Source: Rossellomorea aquimaris
Lineage (GTDB): Bacteria > Bacillota > Bacilli > Bacillales > Bacillaceae_B
Direction: 5' to 3'
Assembly: GCF_020172085.1 (NCBI RefSeq)
Contig: NZ_JAIVAT010000003.1
Coordinates: forward strand, 1,612,001 to 1,676,000
DNA length: 64,000 bases
Below, in pieces: positions 45,997 to 59,416 of this stretch. A model generated the notes under the pieces. That model worked only from the letters and a program-made list of their open reading frames with translations, was not told the origin of the DNA and made no database searches. The first letter of the stretch is position 1, and every line of letters starts with the position of its first letter. Both the position numbers and the translations under genes were made by a program.

Positions 45997-48152
45997 TTAC
46001 GTGTAATTTCCTCCATGATGAAGGCTTCGATGACGTCGCCTTCTTTCACATCATTAAAGTTCTTGATCGTAATACCACATTCATACCCTTTAGCAACATC
46101 TTTAGCATCATCTTTAAAACGTTTAAGGGCATCGAGTTCACCTTCAAAGATGACGATTCCGTCACGAATCAGACGAACTCCGCTATCACGAGAGATTTTA
46201 CCCTCTGTTACATAGCTTCCCGCAATTGTACCGACTTTAGACACTTTAAATGTTTGACGGACTTCTGCCTGACCGATGATTTTCTCTTCGAATTCAGGAT
46301 CAAGCATCCCTTGCATAGCCGCTTCAATTTCTTCCATTACTTTATAGATGATGCGGTGCAAGCGAATTTCTACACCTTCAGCTTCGGCAGTGCGCTTTGC
46401 ATTCACATCAGGTCGTACGTTGAAACCGATGACAATGGCATTTGATGCCGACGCCAGTGTAATATCAGATTCGTTGATCGCTCCAACACCCGTATGAATG
46501 ATTCGAATATTTACACCTTCGACTTCGATCTTCATTAATGACGCTGCAAGGGCTTCAACCGATCCTTGAACATCTGCTTTGAGCACAAGGTTCAGGTCCT
46601 TCATTTCTCCCTGTTTCATTTGTTCAAACAGGTTCTCAAGACTTACCTTTGATTTCTCGCCACGCTGAGCTTGGAGTGCCTGGGATGCACGGGCTTCACC
46701 TACTGATCGTGCTGTCTTCTCGTCTTCGAATACGACAAAACGATCCCCTGCTTGAGGAACATCATTCAATCCTGTAATTTCAACAGGAGCAGATGGTCCA
46801 GCTTCTTTCACTCGACGGCCAAGGTCATTGACCATCGCACGGACACGACCGAATGTATTTCCTACTACGATTGGATCACCGACTTTAAGCGTTCCGTTTT
46901 GAACGAGTAAAGTAGCAACAGATCCACGGCCTTTATCCAATTGAGCTTCAATGACAGTTCCCTGTGCAAGACGGTTTGGATTTGCTTTAAGCTCTTCCAC
47001 TTCACTTACAAGAACGATCATTTCAAGGAGATTGTCGATACCGTCACCAGATAATGCAGATAATGGAACGAAGATTGTGTCTCCACCCCATGCTTCAGGA
47101 ACCAATTCGTATTCTGTCAGCTCCTGCATCACACGATCTGGATTGGCAGCTTCCTTATCCATTTTATTGACAGCGATGATGATCGGTACTTCAGCCGCTT
47201 TTGCGTGGTTGATCGCTTCAACCGTTTGTGGCATGACACCGTCGTCAGCCGCTACAACGATGATCGCAATGTCCGTCACCTTTGCACCGCGTGCGCGCAT
47301 TGTTGTGAAGGCAGCATGTCCCGGAGTATCAAGGAAAGTGATTTTCTTACCATCCACTTCAACTTGATAAGCACCGATATGCTGAGTGATACCGCCCGCT
47401 TCTCCTGCCGTCACTTTCGTATTGCGGATCGAGTCAAGAAGAGTTGTTTTACCATGGTCGACGTGACCCATAATCGTTACAACAGAAGGACGTTCTTCCA
47501 CTTGATCTTCTGTATCCTCTGTGAAATATACTTCAAGGTCAGTAGCATCCACTTTAATTTCTTCTTCTACTTCGACTCCGTATTCCCCTGCAATCAATTC
47601 GATTGAATCTTTGTCCAGTTCCTGATTGATCGTAGCCATGACACCAAGCATGAACAACTTCTTAATGATTTCAGAAGGTTCTTTATGAAGTTTTTTGGCA
47701 AGTTCTGAAACCGTTAATGACTCTGAGAACGTTATTTTTGCAGGAAGCTCTTTCTTCTTGGCAGGCTGTTGTTGTTGTTGAGGAGCCTGTTTTGTATTTT
47801 TATTTTGTTTATTTTGTCTGTTGTTTTTGTTTTTATTATTATTGAAGACCTTCTTCTCCTTTGATTGGTGCTGTTGTTCGTGTTTCTTTCCTTCTCGGCT
47901 TTTCGGTGCTGTTTTCACTTTTTCCTTATTAGGAGCTTCTTCTGACTTGGATGCATTTGACTTGGCATCCTTTTGGGCTTTATTCCCGGTAGAATTGCCT
48001 TTATACATCGCGTCCAATTTTGTTACTGCGTCGTCTTCTATAGTTGCCATATGGTTTGATACCTCAATATTCAGCTGCTTTAATTTTTCGATCACATCTT
48101 TGCTTGAAACATTATATTTTTTTGCATATTCGTATACACGCATCTTGCTCAT
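45993..48152 (-). CDS. infB: Translation initiation factor IF-2
   Basis: IF-2 is the GTPase that brings initiator tRNA to the 30S subunit and drives subunit joining. From ATG 48152 ([30 protein letters not shown] upstream) it has 719 residues. An N-terminal helical domain is followed by a Lys/Asn/Gln-rich linker (about 55-145), a second IF2_N region, and the G domain with [18 protein letters not shown] and NKMD. The upstream frame to 48212 would overlap ylxQ and is rejected. Confidence 0.98.
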   Translation of the reverse strand: MSKMRVYEYAKKYNVSSKDVIEKLKQLNIEVSNHMATIEDDAVTKLDAMYKGNSTGNKAQKDAKSNASKSEEAPNKEKVKTAPKSREGKKHEQQHQSKEKKVFNNNKNKNNRQNKQNKNTKQAPQQQQQPAKKKELPAKITFSESLTVSELAKKLHKEPSEIIKKLFMLGVMATINQELDKDSIELIAGEYGVEVEEEIKVDATDLEVYFTEDTEDQVEERPSVVTIMGHVDHGKTTLLDSIRNTKVTAGEAGGITQHIGAYQVEVDGKKITFLDTPGHAAFTTMRARGAKVTDIAIIVVAADDGVMPQTVEAINHAKAAEVPIIIAVNKMDKEAANPDRVMQELTEYELVPEAWGGDTIFVPLSALSGDGIDNLLEMIVLVSEVEELKANPNRLAQGTVIEAQLDKGRGSVATLLVQNGTLKVGDPIVVGNTFGRVRAMVNDLGRRVKEAGPSAPVEITGLNDVPQAGDRFVVFEDEKTARSVGEARASQALQAQRGEKSKVSLENLFEQMKQGEMKDLNLVLKADVQGSVEALAASLMKIEVEGVNIRIIHTGVGAINESDITLASASNAIVIGFNVRPDVNAKRTAEAEGVEIRLHRIIYKVMEEIEAAMQGMLDPEFEEKIIGQAEVRQTFKVSKVGTIAGSYVTEGKISRDSGVRLIRDGIVIFEGELDALKRFKDDAKDVAKGYECGITIKNFNDVKEGDVIEAFIMEEITRK

Positions 48153-48156
48153 ATGT

Positions 48157-48474
48157 TCACCCCCACTGAGATTCATCGAGCAGTTCGGATAATTTCCCGG
48201 CAAAGCCTGCATCCATGACGGCTACGACTACCCTGGCCTCTTTTCCAATAGATTGACCTAACTCATGCCTGTTTTCCACTAAGCATACCTGGACATTGTA
48301 GGATTTACACTTGTCCGTGATTTTCTTGTTGGTATTAGCAGAAGCATCTTTGGAAAGGATGACAAGTTTTGCTCGTCCATTACGAACTTCTTTTATCACA
48401 AGCTCTTCACCTGAAATAATCTTACGTGCCCGATTCGCCAATCCTAAAAGTGACATCCAACGATTCTGATTCAT
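48157..48474 (-). CDS. ylxQ: L7Ae-family ribosomal-like protein YlxQ
   Basis: This 105-residue kink-turn-binding protein of the L7Ae/L30e family contains [38 protein letters not shown]. It lies between ylxR and infB, as in all Bacilli. B. subtilis YlxQ binds K-turn RNA in vitro; its cellular RNA target is unclear. The infB SD falls at its last codons. Confidence 0.95.
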   Translation of the reverse strand: MNQNRWMSLLGLANRARKIISGEELVIKEVRNGRAKLVILSKDASANTNKKITDKCKSYNVQVCLVENRHELGQSIGKEARVVVAVMDAGFAGKLSELLDESQWG

Positions 48475-48484
48475 ACGCTAAACG

Positions 48485-48754
48485 TTACTCCTTCTCCACA
48501 AGGCTAATCAATTCATCGTAAAGAGATTCATCTATTTTCGCTTGTAATTGATTGGCTAAAGTATTTTTCTTTTTAGCTTGTAAAATGACTTCTTTATCCT
48601 TTGAAAGATAAGCTCCACGTCCTGATTTCTTACCTGTTGGATCAATGGAGACTTCCCCTTCTTTAGACCTTACAATACGGATCATTTCTTTCTTTGGTTT
48701 CATTTCACCCGTTGCTACACACTTGCGCAAAGGGATTTTTTTATTCATAGCCAT
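48485..48754 (-). CDS. ylxR: YlxR family RNA-binding protein (DUF448)
   Basis: The protein carries PLRKCVATGEMKPKKEMIRIVRS and DPTGKKSGRGAYLS, the conserved positively charged pocket of YlxR. It has 89 residues from ATG 48754, which is six bases from GAGGTG; ATG 48757 and 48748 are alternatives. It sits between nusA and ylxQ. YlxR has been linked to transcription control and RNase P interaction in B. subtilis, but its main role is unsettled. Confidence 0.94.
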   Translation of the reverse strand: MAMNKKIPLRKCVATGEMKPKKEMIRIVRSKEGEVSIDPTGKKSGRGAYLSKDKEVILQAKKKNTLANQLQAKIDESLYDELISLVEKE

Positions 48755-48766
48755 CATACTCACCTC

Positions 48767-49900
48767 TTAATCTTGATTTTCAAAATCAATATTTAAAGGC
48801 TCGTTGTCATACTCATCCTCTTCATCCTGAGGTAAAAATGCCTCTTCGCGAGGATACAATCCTAATTCACGTGCATCTGTTTCACTCTTGATATCAATCT
48901 TCCAGTTAGTCAATTTAGCTGCAAGACGGGCATTTTGACCACGTTTACCAATGGCAAGCGACAGCTGGTAGTCCGGTACCACGACTCTAGTTGCTTTGTC
49001 TTCCTCATTCACCTGTACATCAAGGACTTTAGATGGACTTAAGGCGTTTGCTACGAATGTCACCGGATCTTCTGACCATTGGACGATATCGATCTTCTCG
49101 CCTTTCAGTTCATTTACAATTGCCTGAACACGGGCTCCTTTCGTTCCCACGCATGCACCTACAGGATCCACTTCAGGATTCTCAGCATGAACGGAAATCT
49201 TAGAACGATCGCCTGCTTCACGAGCTACCGATTTGATTTCAACTGTCCCGTCGAAAATTTCTGGAACCTCGATTTCAAATAGTCGTTTCAACAATCCAGG
49301 ATGAGTTCTTGAAACAAAGATTTGAGGACCTTTAGTCGTCTTCTCTACCTTTGTGATGAACACTTTAATGCGGTCATGAGGCTTATATGTTTCGTTAGGC
49401 ATTTGTTCACTTACCGGTAATAGTGCCTCGATCTTCCCTAAAGCCACGTAAATGAAACGGTTATCCTGGCGTTGAACGATGCCCGTCATGATGTCTTCTT
49501 CACGGTCCACAAATTCGGAATAGATGATTCCTCTTTCTGCTTCCCTCACCCGTTGAGTCACAACCTGTTTAGCTGTCTGGGCTGCGATTCGTCCAAAATC
49601 CTTTGGAGTGACTTCAAGTTCTACAACGTCTCCTACTTCGTAACTTGGGTTGATTTCTCCTGCATCTTCAACTGAAATTTCCAGACGGGAGTCAAATACT
49701 TCATCTACGACTTCTTTACGGGCGAAGACTCTCATCGTACCTGTATCAAGGTTAAGATCTACACGGACATTCTGTGCTTGGTTAAAATTTCGTTTGTAAG
49801 CAGACACAAGGGCTGCTTCAATTGCTTCAATGATGACATCTCTTGCAATGCCTTTCTCTTTCTCTAAAACAGTAAGAGCATCCAATAACTGAGTACTCAT
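48767..49900 (-). CDS. nusA: Transcription termination/antitermination factor NusA
   Basis: NusA binds RNA polymerase and promotes pausing and intrinsic termination. The 377 residues have the N-terminal polymerase-binding domain (about 1-130), an S1 domain (about 135-200, MTGIVQRQDNRFIYVALGKIEALLP), and two KH domains (about 225-345, GACVGTKGARVQAIVNEL and SLAIGKRGQNARLAAKL). An acidic tail ends the protein. It lacks the E. coli-type C-terminal repeats, as usual in Bacilli. The operon continues ylxR-ylxQ-infB-ylxP-rbfA. Confidence 0.98.
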   Translation of the reverse strand: MSTQLLDALTVLEKEKGIARDVIIEAIEAALVSAYKRNFNQAQNVRVDLNLDTGTMRVFARKEVVDEVFDSRLEISVEDAGEINPSYEVGDVVELEVTPKDFGRIAAQTAKQVVTQRVREAERGIIYSEFVDREEDIMTGIVQRQDNRFIYVALGKIEALLPVSEQMPNETYKPHDRIKVFITKVEKTTKGPQIFVSRTHPGLLKRLFEIEVPEIFDGTVEIKSVAREAGDRSKISVHAENPEVDPVGACVGTKGARVQAIVNELKGEKIDIVQWSEDPVTFVANALSPSKVLDVQVNEEDKATRVVVPDYQLSLAIGKRGQNARLAAKLTNWKIDIKSETDARELGLYPREEAFLPQDEEDEYDNEPLNIDFENQD

Positions 49901-49935
49901 GGTGGTTTCATCCCCCTTTATAGTGCGGTTAGTTC

Positions 49936-50406
49936 CTATGAAAATGTAACAGCCAATCGTGCGATGGCTATCTTATCTGTTGGAATTTCAACCTTCTTCT
50001 TTCGAGTCTTAATGGTTATTTCTAATGATAATTGGTCTGAAGTATAGGAAAGAAGTGTCCCTTCAAAGGCTTTTTCGCCGTTCAGAGGCTCATACGTTTT
50101 TACATAAACGTTTTTGCCGATGGCTTTCTCGAAGTCCTTGTCTTTCTTTAAAGGACGTTCTGCCCCCGGTGAAGAAACTTCTAAAAAGTAATTATGAGGA
50201 ATTGGATCAATTTCATCTAACTTTTCACTAAGTCTTTCACTTACTGTTCCGCATTCTTCAATGTCAACACCTGAATCCTTGTCGATGAATACTCGAAGAA
50301 ACCAATTGGATCCTTCTTTCACATATTCCATGTCGATAAGTTCCAATGACATGTCATCTAAGATCGGTGTAACAATTTCTTCTACAAGTGTTGTTATTTT
50401 GCTCAT
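49936..50406 (-). CDS. rimP: Ribosome maturation factor RimP
   Basis: RimP aids 30S subunit assembly. From ATG 50406 ([31 protein letters not shown]), preceded by AGGAGGTAAGT, it has 156 residues, matching B. subtilis Ylx[31 protein letters not shown] is the conserved core. The frame is open 165 bases further, through the polC terminator, but without signals. It is the first gene of the nusA-infB operon. Confidence 0.97.
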   Translation of the reverse strand: MSKITTLVEEIVTPILDDMSLELIDMEYVKEGSNWFLRVFIDKDSGVDIEECGTVSERLSEKLDEIDPIPHNYFLEVSSPGAERPLKKDKDFEKAIGKNVYVKTYEPLNGEKAFEGTLLSYTSDQLSLEITIKTRKKKVEIPTDKIAIARLAVTFS

Positions 50407-50482
50407 ACTTACCTCCTGGTCTATATGAAAATCTTGCACCAAGACTAGAAATGATAGTTCAAAATTCTCCATGTAATAACGA

Positions 50483-50507
50483 AAGAGTGGGGTGCGACCC
50501 CACTCTT
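50483..50507 (-). terminator. Terminator of polC
   Basis: AAGAGTGGGGT pairs with ACCCCACTCTT (11 bp, short loop), followed by TCGTTATT on the minus strand. It lies about 85 bases after the polC stop and before rimP. The T-tract is imperfect. Confidence 0.75.
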
Positions 50508-50591
50508 CTACCTTTAGAGCTATCTTTAGTATTTCCAATAAAAATATACCATAATCAACATTTTTATGCAAACAATTCCCGTGTTATCAGC

Positions 50592-53500
50592 TTAGAAGAG
50601 GGATAATTGATTCTTCTCTGGCAGTGATTCTAGGCAGCCGTGATTATCCAAGTACTCTATGATCGTCTTGGAAACTCGTCCTCTTTGCTGAAGGTCCTCT
50701 TTTGATAAGAACTCCCCATCTTTCCTTGCATTTACAATATTGATGGCGGCATTGGTCCCAAGTCCGGGAATGGAGTTAAATGGTGGAATCAATGTTTCTC
50801 CATCGATTTCGAATTCGGCAGCCTGTGAACGATACAAATCTACTTTTTGGAACTTATAGCCCCGTTCACACATTTCCAACGCCAACTCAAGAACGGTTAA
50901 TGTGTTCTTTTCTTTAGGAGATGCATCCAGGCCTTTGCTATTGATTTCCTCTATCTTGGCTCTAACAGCCTGTGAACCTCTCACCATCGCTTCAATATCA
51001 AAATCCTCCGCACGAACGGTGAAGTAAGCTGCATAATACAGGAGAGCATGATGCACTTTAAAGTATGCAATACGAACAGCCATTAATACATAAGCTGCCG
51101 CATGGGCTTTCGGGAACATGTACTTGATCTTCAGGCACGAATCGATATACCAGTCTGGTACACCGTTCTTCTTCATTTCTTCCACCCATTCATCCTGCAG
51201 GCCTTTTCCTTTTCGTACGAATTCCATGATTTTAAAGGCAAGGGAAGGCTCCAGTCCCTGATAGATCAGATATACCATAATATCATCACGGCATCCGATA
51301 ACCTCGCTCAGATTACAAATATTGTTATGGATGAGTTCTTGTGCATTCCCAAGCCATACATCCGTACCATGTGATAATCCGGAAATCTGTACGAGTTCAG
51401 AGAATGTTGTCGGCTTTGTATCCTCAAGCATCTGGCGGACGAACCTTGTACCGAATTCCGGTATACCAAGAGTACCTGTCTTACACATGATTTGCTCTTC
51501 AGTCACTCCAAGAGATTCAGTGCCGCTGAATATCTTCATCACTTCAGGATCGTCTGTCGGAATGGTCTTAGGATCGATCCCTGATAAGTCCTGAAGCATG
51601 CGAATGACTGTTGGGTCATCGTGTCCAAGTATATCAAGCTTTAACAGATTATCATGTATGGAATGGAAATCAAAGTGTGTGGTTCTCCACTCTGAGCTCG
51701 AATCGTCAGCAGGGAATTGTATTGGTGAGAAATCATATATGTCCATATAATCAGGCACTACGATAATTCCTCCAGGATGTTGACCGGTTGTTCTCTTCAC
51801 ACCGGTACACCCACTGACCAAGCGATCGATTTCGGCACCGCGGATTTGCAGCTGATGATCGTTTGCATATCCCTTTACATACCCATATGCGGTCTTTTCT
51901 GCAACAGTACCAATTGTTCCTGCCCTATATACGTTATCCTCTCCAAATAACACCTTTGTATAGTTGTGGGCATTCGGCTGATATTCCCCCGAGAAGTTCA
52001 AATCGATATCAGGAACCTTGTCCCCTTTGAATCCGAGGAAGGTTTCGAACGGGATATCATGACCATCTTTTTTATAAGGAACTCCACACTCTGGACAATC
52101 CTTATTTGGTAAATCGAAGCCCGATCCAACAGAACCATCATCAAAGAACTCTGACTTTTTGCATGACGGACATACATAATGTGGAGGCAAAGGATTCACT
52201 TCCGTGATTTCAGTCATCGTCGCCACAAATGAAGAACCTACAGATCCACGAGAACCGACCAGGTAACCGTCATCCAGTGATTTCTTTACTAATTTATGCG
52301 AGATTAAGTAGATGACCGCGAAACCATGCCCGATGATGCTCTTTAATTCTTTTTCGATTCTGGCTTCAACGATTTCAGGAAGTTCTTCGCCATATATACT
52401 CCTGGCCATGGCATAACTCATCCGGCGCATCTCTTCGTCTGCACCTTCGATTTTAGGTGTATAAAGATCATCCCGGATCGGTTTAATCACATCTACCATA
52501 TCGGCAATCTTATTGGAATTATCCACAACGATTTCTTTAGCGGTCTCTTTCCCTAAGAAGGAAAATGAATCCTGCATTTCATTCGTTGTTCTGAAATGGA
52601 CATCAGGAAGTTCATGTCGATTTAAGGGATTGGCTCCTCCTTGAGAACCCACAAGAATCTTCCGATATATCTTGTCCGTTTCATTAAGATAATGAACGTT
52701 TCCTGTAGCCACCACGGGCTTATCTAATTTCTTACCGAGTTCAACGATATTTTGAATGATATCTTCTAGGTTCTTCTGACTTTGAACGAGGTCTAATTCG
52801 ATTAAATGCTGGTATACCTCTTTAGGATGAACCTCCAGGTAATCGTAGAATTGAGCTGTTTCTTCAACTTCTTCTTTCCCTTTTTGCATCATTCCTTCGA
52901 ATACTTCCCCTTTATCACATCCAGAACCTACCAAAATTCCTTTCCGATATTTTTGTAATTGAGACCGCGGAATCCTTGGAACCCTGTAGAAATAATTCAT
53001 ATGGGAAATGGATACAAGCTTATATAGATTCTTCAATCCCTCTTCCGTCTGTGCGATCAATGTACAGTGATAGGGTCTTGAACGCTTGTATGAATCACCT
53101 TTACCCATGTAATCATTGAACTGATTATGATTGGTGATACCTTTCTCTACGGCATCCTTCAACATTTTCAGCAGCAGATACCCTGTTGTTTCAGCATCAT
53201 AAATGGCGCGGTGATGCTGGGTTAATTCAATATCAAACTTCTTGGCTAATGTATTTAGCCTGTGGTTCTTAAATTGAGGATATAAAAGCCTTCCAAGCTC
53301 CAATGTATCGATGACAGGATTGGTTGACTTAGGAAGACCTGCTTTTTGATACCCTGCATTCAAGAACCCCATATCAAAGGAAGCATTATGGGCGACTAAA
53401 ATATCGTCACCTACCCATTTATAATAATCGTGAAGAACATCGTTTATTTCAGGAGCCGTTTGAACCATGTCATCTGTAATCCCAGTCAACTCGATCGTCG

Positions 53501-54911
53501 TTGCGGACAAAGGATGATGAGGGTTGGCAAATGACTCGAATTTATCAATGACTTCCCCATCCCTGATTTTTACCGCTGCCAGTTCAATGATGGTATCGTA
53601 AACGGCGGAAAGACCAGTCGTTTCTACGTCAAACACGATAAACGTGCTATCTTCCAGAGGAAGGTCCCTATCATTATAAGCAATCGGAACCCCGTCATCG
53701 ACAAGGTTGGCTTCCACACCATAAAGCATTTTAATATCATTTTTCCTGCTTGCATTGTAAGCTTCCGGGAAAGATTGAGCAACAGCATGATCTGTTATCG
53801 CAACCGCTTTATGTCCCCATTTCTTCGCTTGTGCCACAAGGCTTGCCACTGAAGAAACGGCATCCATTTGACTCATCGGGGTATGCATATGAAGCTCTAC
53901 CCTTTTTTCATCAGCAGGGGCCGTATCCAGTCTAAGAACCGGTTTGATTTCATTTACATCATTCGCAATCATCACAAGATCACGTACAAATGTATCGTTT
54001 TGTATGCTTCCGCGGCATCGGACCCACATGCCTTTTTTCATATTATTCATAACCGCGGCGTCCTCTTTATCCCGGGAGAACATTTTGACCAGAATCGAAC
54101 TAGAATAATCGGTCACTTTAAATGTAAGAAGGGTACGTCCGCTTCTGAGTTCCCTAGTCTCACAATCAAATACATATCCTTCGATGGCGATACGACGCTC
54201 TTCATCGTAAATTTCTTCAATCTTACGGAAGTCAGCATCGTCTTTGATTGTAAGACCAAGCATAAATGGACCGCTCGGAGCATCACTTGCATCCTCTTTT
54301 TCCGCTTTCTCCATTTCAATAAGAGCTTGTTTCGCCCTTTCTTGATCTTCTTTGAGTTTCTCTTCTAAGAATTTCTCATATTCATTGCTTTGTTCCTCAA
54401 CCTGACTAACCTCTGCATCCAACACCAGTTTAGGAAACCCAAAGTTCTCGAATGTGGATGTGATCATTTCTCCGTATTTTCTCTTTAGTTGAGTGGCTTC
54501 AGTATCATTTGAAGCCTGAACAATGATTTTATTTCCATTGATTTTCGGCTTTTGTGTATTTAATAACTTTAATAACGGCGGAGAAATTCCTTGTATTTCT
54601 TTCACACAGTCCTGCCAGTAATCTAATATATGCTGATCTGTCACATTAGGATTGAGTACTTTGATCGTAAACCCGACGTTTGCAATGTGTTTAAAGGATG
54701 TTTGCAATGCAATAGAAAATTTACTCCAAACGTTACAAGGGATAATTTCTTCAAAGTTGAAGTAAAAATGCCATTTCTTTTCCTTTCGATATACTGCCAA
54801 TTTTTCAATTTCAGCATGTTGAAAATACTGCACAAAGGCGTCCTCTGTTAAGCCTAACTGTTGCAGTAGCAATTGAAACCTTTCTCTTTTGCCCAGGGGC
54901 TTTCCTTCCAT
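50592..54911 (-). CDS. polC: DNA polymerase III PolC-type alpha subunit
   Basis: PolC is the main replicative polymerase of low-GC Gram-positives. The 1439 residues contain an N-terminal domain, an OB fold (about 230-320), a PHP domain ([15 protein letters not shown], near 335) split by a DEDD proofreading exonuclease (about 420-590; [32 protein letters not shown]), a zinc motif (CPSC...CPEC), and the polymerase core with [12 protein letters not shown] and [13 protein letters not shown]. It ends QLSLF, a beta-clamp-binding motif. Length matches B. subtilis (1437). Confidence 0.99.
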   Translation of the reverse strand: MEGKPLGKRERFQLLLQQLGLTEDAFVQYFQHAEIEKLAVYRKEKKWHFYFNFEEIIPCNVWSKFSIALQTSFKHIANVGFTIKVLNPNVTDQHILDYWQDCVKEIQGISPPLLKLLNTQKPKINGNKIIVQASNDTEATQLKRKYGEMITSTFENFGFPKLVLDAEVSQVEEQSNEYEKFLEEKLKEDQERAKQALIEMEKAEKEDASDAPSGPFMLGLTIKDDADFRKIEEIYDEERRIAIEGYVFDCETRELRSGRTLLTFKVTDYSSSILVKMFSRDKEDAAVMNNMKKGMWVRCRGSIQNDTFVRDLVMIANDVNEIKPVLRLDTAPADEKRVELHMHTPMSQMDAVSSVASLVAQAKKWGHKAVAITDHAVAQSFPEAYNASRKNDIKMLYGVEANLVDDGVPIAYNDRDLPLEDSTFIVFDVETTGLSAVYDTIIELAAVKIRDGEVIDKFESFANPHHPLSATTIELTGITDDMVQTAPEINDVLHDYYKWVGDDILVAHNASFDMGFLNAGYQKAGLPKSTNPVIDTLELGRLLYPQFKNHRLNTLAKKFDIELTQHHRAIYDAETTGYLLLKMLKDAVEKGITNHNQFNDYMGKGDSYKRSRPYHCTLIAQTEEGLKNLYKLVSISHMNYFYRVPRIPRSQLQKYRKGILVGSGCDKGEVFEGMMQKGKEEVEETAQFYDYLEVHPKEVYQHLIELDLVQSQKNLEDIIQNIVELGKKLDKPVVATGNVHYLNETDKIYRKILVGSQGGANPLNRHELPDVHFRTTNEMQDSFSFLGKETAKEIVVDNSNKIADMVDVIKPIRDDLYTPKIEGADEEMRRMSYAMARSIYGEELPEIVEARIEKELKSIIGHGFAVIYLISHKLVKKSLDDGYLVGSRGSVGSSFVATMTEITEVNPLPPHYVCPSCKKSEFFDDGSVGSGFDLPNKDCPECGVPYKKDGHDIPFETFLGFKGDKVPDIDLNFSGEYQPNAHNYTKVLFGEDNVYRAGTIGTVAEKTAYGYVKGYANDHQLQIRGAEIDRLVSGCTGVKRTTGQHPGGIIVVPDYMDIYDFSPIQFPADDSSSEWRTTHFDFHSIHDNLLKLDILGHDDPTVIRMLQDLSGIDPKTIPTDDPEVMKIFSGTESLGVTEEQIMCKTGTLGIPEFGTRFVRQMLEDTKPTTFSELVQISGLSHGTDVWLGNAQELIHNNICNLSEVIGCRDDIMVYLIYQGLEPSLAFKIMEFVRKGKGLQDEWVEEMKKNGVPDWYIDSCLKIKYMFPKAHAAAYVLMAVRIAYFKVHHALLYYAAYFTVRAEDFDIEAMVRGSQAVRAKIEEINSKGLDASPKEKNTLTVLELALEMCERGYKFQKVDLYRSQAAEFEIDGETLIPPFNSIPGLGTNAAINIVNARKDGEFLSKEDLQQRGRVSKTIIEYLDNHGCLESLPEKNQLSLF

Positions 54912-54958
54912 ATCCGTTTCCCCCCATTTCTATTCGTGAACGATATGATTACAGAGTA

Positions 54959-55004
54959 AAAGGGCTGACAGCAAAAGGATTGCCTCCTTTAAAGTCGAGC
55001 CCTT
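54959..55004 (-). repeat. GGGCTGAC inverted-repeat element, copy C
   Basis: Read on the minus strand, GGAAGGGCTCGAC and GTCAGCCCTTT form the base of a hairpin, directly after the proS stop and before polC, followed by TACTC. Probable terminator or processing site. Confidence 0.65.
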
Positions 55005-55010
55005 CCACAA

Positions 55011-56717
<1,707 letters not shown>

Positions 56718-56789
56718 TTAGCACCTCAGTTACCATATAAATTATTTATGTAATATTGGACTTTCCTTCACACTATTTTAACTTAAATG

Positions 56790-56842
56790 AACAGGCAGTG
56801 ACACCCTCATTTTTTTGATTATTAAGGGAGAAACTGCCTGTT
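56790..56842 (-). terminator. Long hairpin after rasP
   Basis: AACAGGCAGT and ACTGCCTGTT pair perfectly (10 bp) with inner CTCCC/GGG pairing and a large loop. A weak T-tract (CATTTAAG) follows on the minus strand. It may reduce readthrough into proS. Confidence 0.65.
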
Positions 56843-56862
56843 TTGATTTCATACCATTCATT

Positions 56863-58119
56863 TTATAAGAAAAATCTTTGTATATCATTCCATGTCACGA
56901 CGAGCATGAGAACCATGAGAAGGGCAAAGCCGACAAAGTGTACCATTCCTTCCATTTGACGGTCCACTGGTTTCCCCCTTATAGCTTCGACTGCAAAGAA
57001 TAGGAGTCTCCCTCCATCCAGTGCCGGGATCGGTAGTAGATTCATGATTCCCAGGTTGATACTAAGGATGGCTGCCCATCTCATTAAGTAGAATATTCCC
57101 GATTTCGCCACTACATCTGTTGACTGATAGATACCAACAGGTCCTGATAAGGCATCGATAGAAAATTCACCCGAAACTAATTTACCAAGAAGGACAAAAA
57201 TCATTTTAGTCCATTCATAGGTTTGCTGAGCACTGTTTGTCACTACTTTAAGTGGTGATTTTTCCACTGGGCTATGAACACCGATGATTCCGATCTCTTT
57301 CCCTTCGATTTCCTGTGGTTTTGGCGTGACGGCAATCTCGGTATTTGAACCATCGCGGTCAACATTGAATCGGAGTTCATCGCCCGGATGTTTCTGAATG
57401 ATCGTTACGATATCATCCCAAGTGGAAATCTCTTTGCCGTCAATGCTTAGGACAACATCATCCTTCTGAAGCCCTGCCTCTTTCGCAGCACCATCTGATG
57501 TTAACTCCCCAAGTACAGGATCGTTTGTAGGAACACCCTGTAGTAAGCCTACAAGGATAAAGATAAAGAAGGCAAGAATGAAATTAAATAGTGGGCCCGC
57601 AAAGATGGCAAGTGCCCGCTGTGGAAGTGTCTTGGATGCGAATTGTCGATCCCATGGTGCTATTTGCGTCTCAACACCATCCTCAATGAAAACAGCATCT
57701 CTTGATATTTTGAAGGTTTTCAGTTCTTCTTCGTCTTCCTCATATCCACGGATGTGCAGTCTATGTTCCAAATCCGCTTCTTCCACTTCTAAAACACGGA
57801 TATTCGGAAAGCGGTCTTTGTTATTCAAGACAATTTTAACGATCTTTTCATCTTGGTCCAGTACAAGCCCCACACGATGGCCAGCCTTGAGCTCTACCAT
57901 TTCCGGATCTTCACCTGCCATCCTTACAAAGCCCCCAAGAGGCAGTAAACGGATGGTATAGGTTGTTTCATCTTTCTTATAAGAAAAAACCTTTGGACCA
58001 AATCCTATGGCAAATTCACGGCAGAGTATCCCTGCACGTTTAGCAAAAATCAAATGCCCCAATTCATGAAAAAATACTAAAGCCCCAAAGATAACAATAA
58101 AGGCAATTACCGTTTGCAA
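56863..58119 (-). CDS. rasP: Site-2 intramembrane metalloprotease RasP
   Basis: RasP cleaves membrane substrates such as RsiW and FtsL remnants. The zinc motif HELGH (FFHELGH) is in the first membrane segment, a PDZ domain is central (about 190-275), and NLLPIPALDGGRLLF carries the third ligand near the C-terminus. I start at TTG 58119 (QTVIAFIVIFGALVFFHELGH), eight bases after AAGGTGG; GTG 58131 overlaps that SD. The product has 418 residues, close to B. subtilis RasP. Confidence 0.96.
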   Translation of the reverse strand: MQTVIAFIVIFGALVFFHELGHLIFAKRAGILCREFAIGFGPKVFSYKKDETTYTIRLLPLGGFVRMAGEDPEMVELKAGHRVGLVLDQDEKIVKIVLNNKDRFPNIRVLEVEEADLEHRLHIRGYEEDEEELKTFKISRDAVFIEDGVETQIAPWDRQFASKTLPQRALAIFAGPLFNFILAFFIFILVGLLQGVPTNDPVLGELTSDGAAKEAGLQKDDVVLSIDGKEISTWDDIVTIIQKHPGDELRFNVDRDGSNTEIAVTPKPQEIEGKEIGIIGVHSPVEKSPLKVVTNSAQQTYEWTKMIFVLLGKLVSGEFSIDALSGPVGIYQSTDVVAKSGIFYLMRWAAILSINLGIMNLLPIPALDGGRLLFFAVEAIRGKPVDRQMEGMVHFVGFALLMVLMLVVTWNDIQRFFL

Positions 58120-58240
58120 ATAAAAAACCACCTTTTTTATAACCTGTTGGTAACAGATTTAAATGTTAAGTATAGACCCACTGAAACATGTCCACTATCA
58201 TTCTACGTTACAAACAAAGTAAACATGCGCAGATACTTAC

Positions 58241-59383
58241 CTACAACCAGCTTGAAACGAGTAGACGGGTCTCCCGATCAATTTCATGTATCGTTTCAAG
58301 GTCGGGTTTATGTATTACCTGGTGAGCATTCAAAGCCTTTTCAATATAGGTTTCAATGTCCAGGAATGAAATCTTATTATTCAGGAACATCGCTACGCTT
58401 GCCTCATTTGCAGCATTTAAAACCGTTGTCATGCTCCCCCCGATCCGACCTGCATCATAAGCAAAAGCCAGACAGCGGAAACGATTCAGATCCATTTTTT
58501 CAAAATGAAGCTTTCCTATTTCAGTAAGATCCAGCCTTTTCCCCTGTCTTTGAAGTCTGTCAGGATACGTCAGTGCATACTGAATCGGCACGCGCATATC
58601 AGGTGTGCCCAATTGAGCCATTACAGATGAGTCATGGAATTGGATCATTGAATGGATGATGCTTTCTCTATGCTGGACAACGTCGATTTGGTCGTAAGGG
58701 ATATCAAATAACCAATGAGCTTCAATGACTTCCAACCCTTTATTCATCATGGAAGCAGAATCGATGGTGATTTTCGCTCCCATTGACCAGTTTGGATGAT
58801 TCAATGCTTCATGTACACTGACACCTTTCAATTCTTCCCTCGTCCGATCCCTGAAGCTTCCACCAGATGCCGTAATGACCAATTTCTCAATATTTTTTTC
58901 TTTTTCTCCTTGAAGTGCCTGGAAGATGGCAGAATGTTCACTATCCACCGGCAGCAATGTCGTCCCTTTGCCCCTTGCCGCTTCCATCACAAGGTGACCC
59001 GCGGTTACCAGGGTTTCCTTATTGGCAATTGCAATCGTCTTTCCTGCCTCAATGGCTTGAAGTGTAGGGTATAACCCCACACTCCCAAGGACTGCATTAA
59101 CCAGAACATCGGCATCCTGGTGGCATGCCACTTCCACCAATCCTTCTTCCCCATGTAGGATCGTAACGGATGAAGGGAATTCCCCGCATAATGTTTCAGC
59201 GTCTTCTTTCTGCTGGACAGAAACAAGTTTGGGGCTGAATTCCATGATAATCTTCCTGGCTTCTTCTATATTTTTGCCAACAGAAATGGCAGTCAGTTTG
59301 AATTCTTCAGGATGCTCCCGAATGACATCTAGGGTCTGTATTCCAATCGACCCCGTAGCACCCATTAAACTGATATTCTTCAA
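58241..59383 (-). CDS. dxr: 1-deoxy-D-xylulose 5-phosphate reductoisomerase
   Basis: Dxr makes 2-C-methyl-D-erythritol 4-phosphate in the MEP isoprenoid route. The 380 residues begin [20 protein letters not shown] (NADPH site) and contain [24 protein letters not shown] and [31 protein letters not shown]. The start is TTG 59383 with GGAGG ten bases upstream. It lies between cdsA and rasP; its product ultimately feeds UppS upstream in the same operon. Confidence 0.97.
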   Translation of the reverse strand: MKNISLMGATGSIGIQTLDVIREHPEEFKLTAISVGKNIEEARKIIMEFSPKLVSVQQKEDAETLCGEFPSSVTILHGEEGLVEVACHQDADVLVNAVLGSVGLYPTLQAIEAGKTIAIANKETLVTAGHLVMEAARGKGTTLLPVDSEHSAIFQALQGEKEKNIEKLVITASGGSFRDRTREELKGVSVHEALNHPNWSMGAKITIDSASMMNKGLEVIEAHWLFDIPYDQIDVVQHRESIIHSMIQFHDSSVMAQLGTPDMRVPIQYALTYPDRLQRQGKRLDLTEIGKLHFEKMDLNRFRCLAFAYDAGRIGGSMTTVLNAANEASVAMFLNNKISFLDIETYIEKALNAHQVIHKPDLETIHEIDRETRLLVSSWL

Positions 59384-59416
59384 CTAGTACACTCCTCCCG
59401 ATTGAAACCCTCCACT

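Noticed and set aside
53868..54368. 166-residue plus-strand frame inside polC
   Set aside because: Lies wholly antisense to PolC codons; no SD and no family resemblance.
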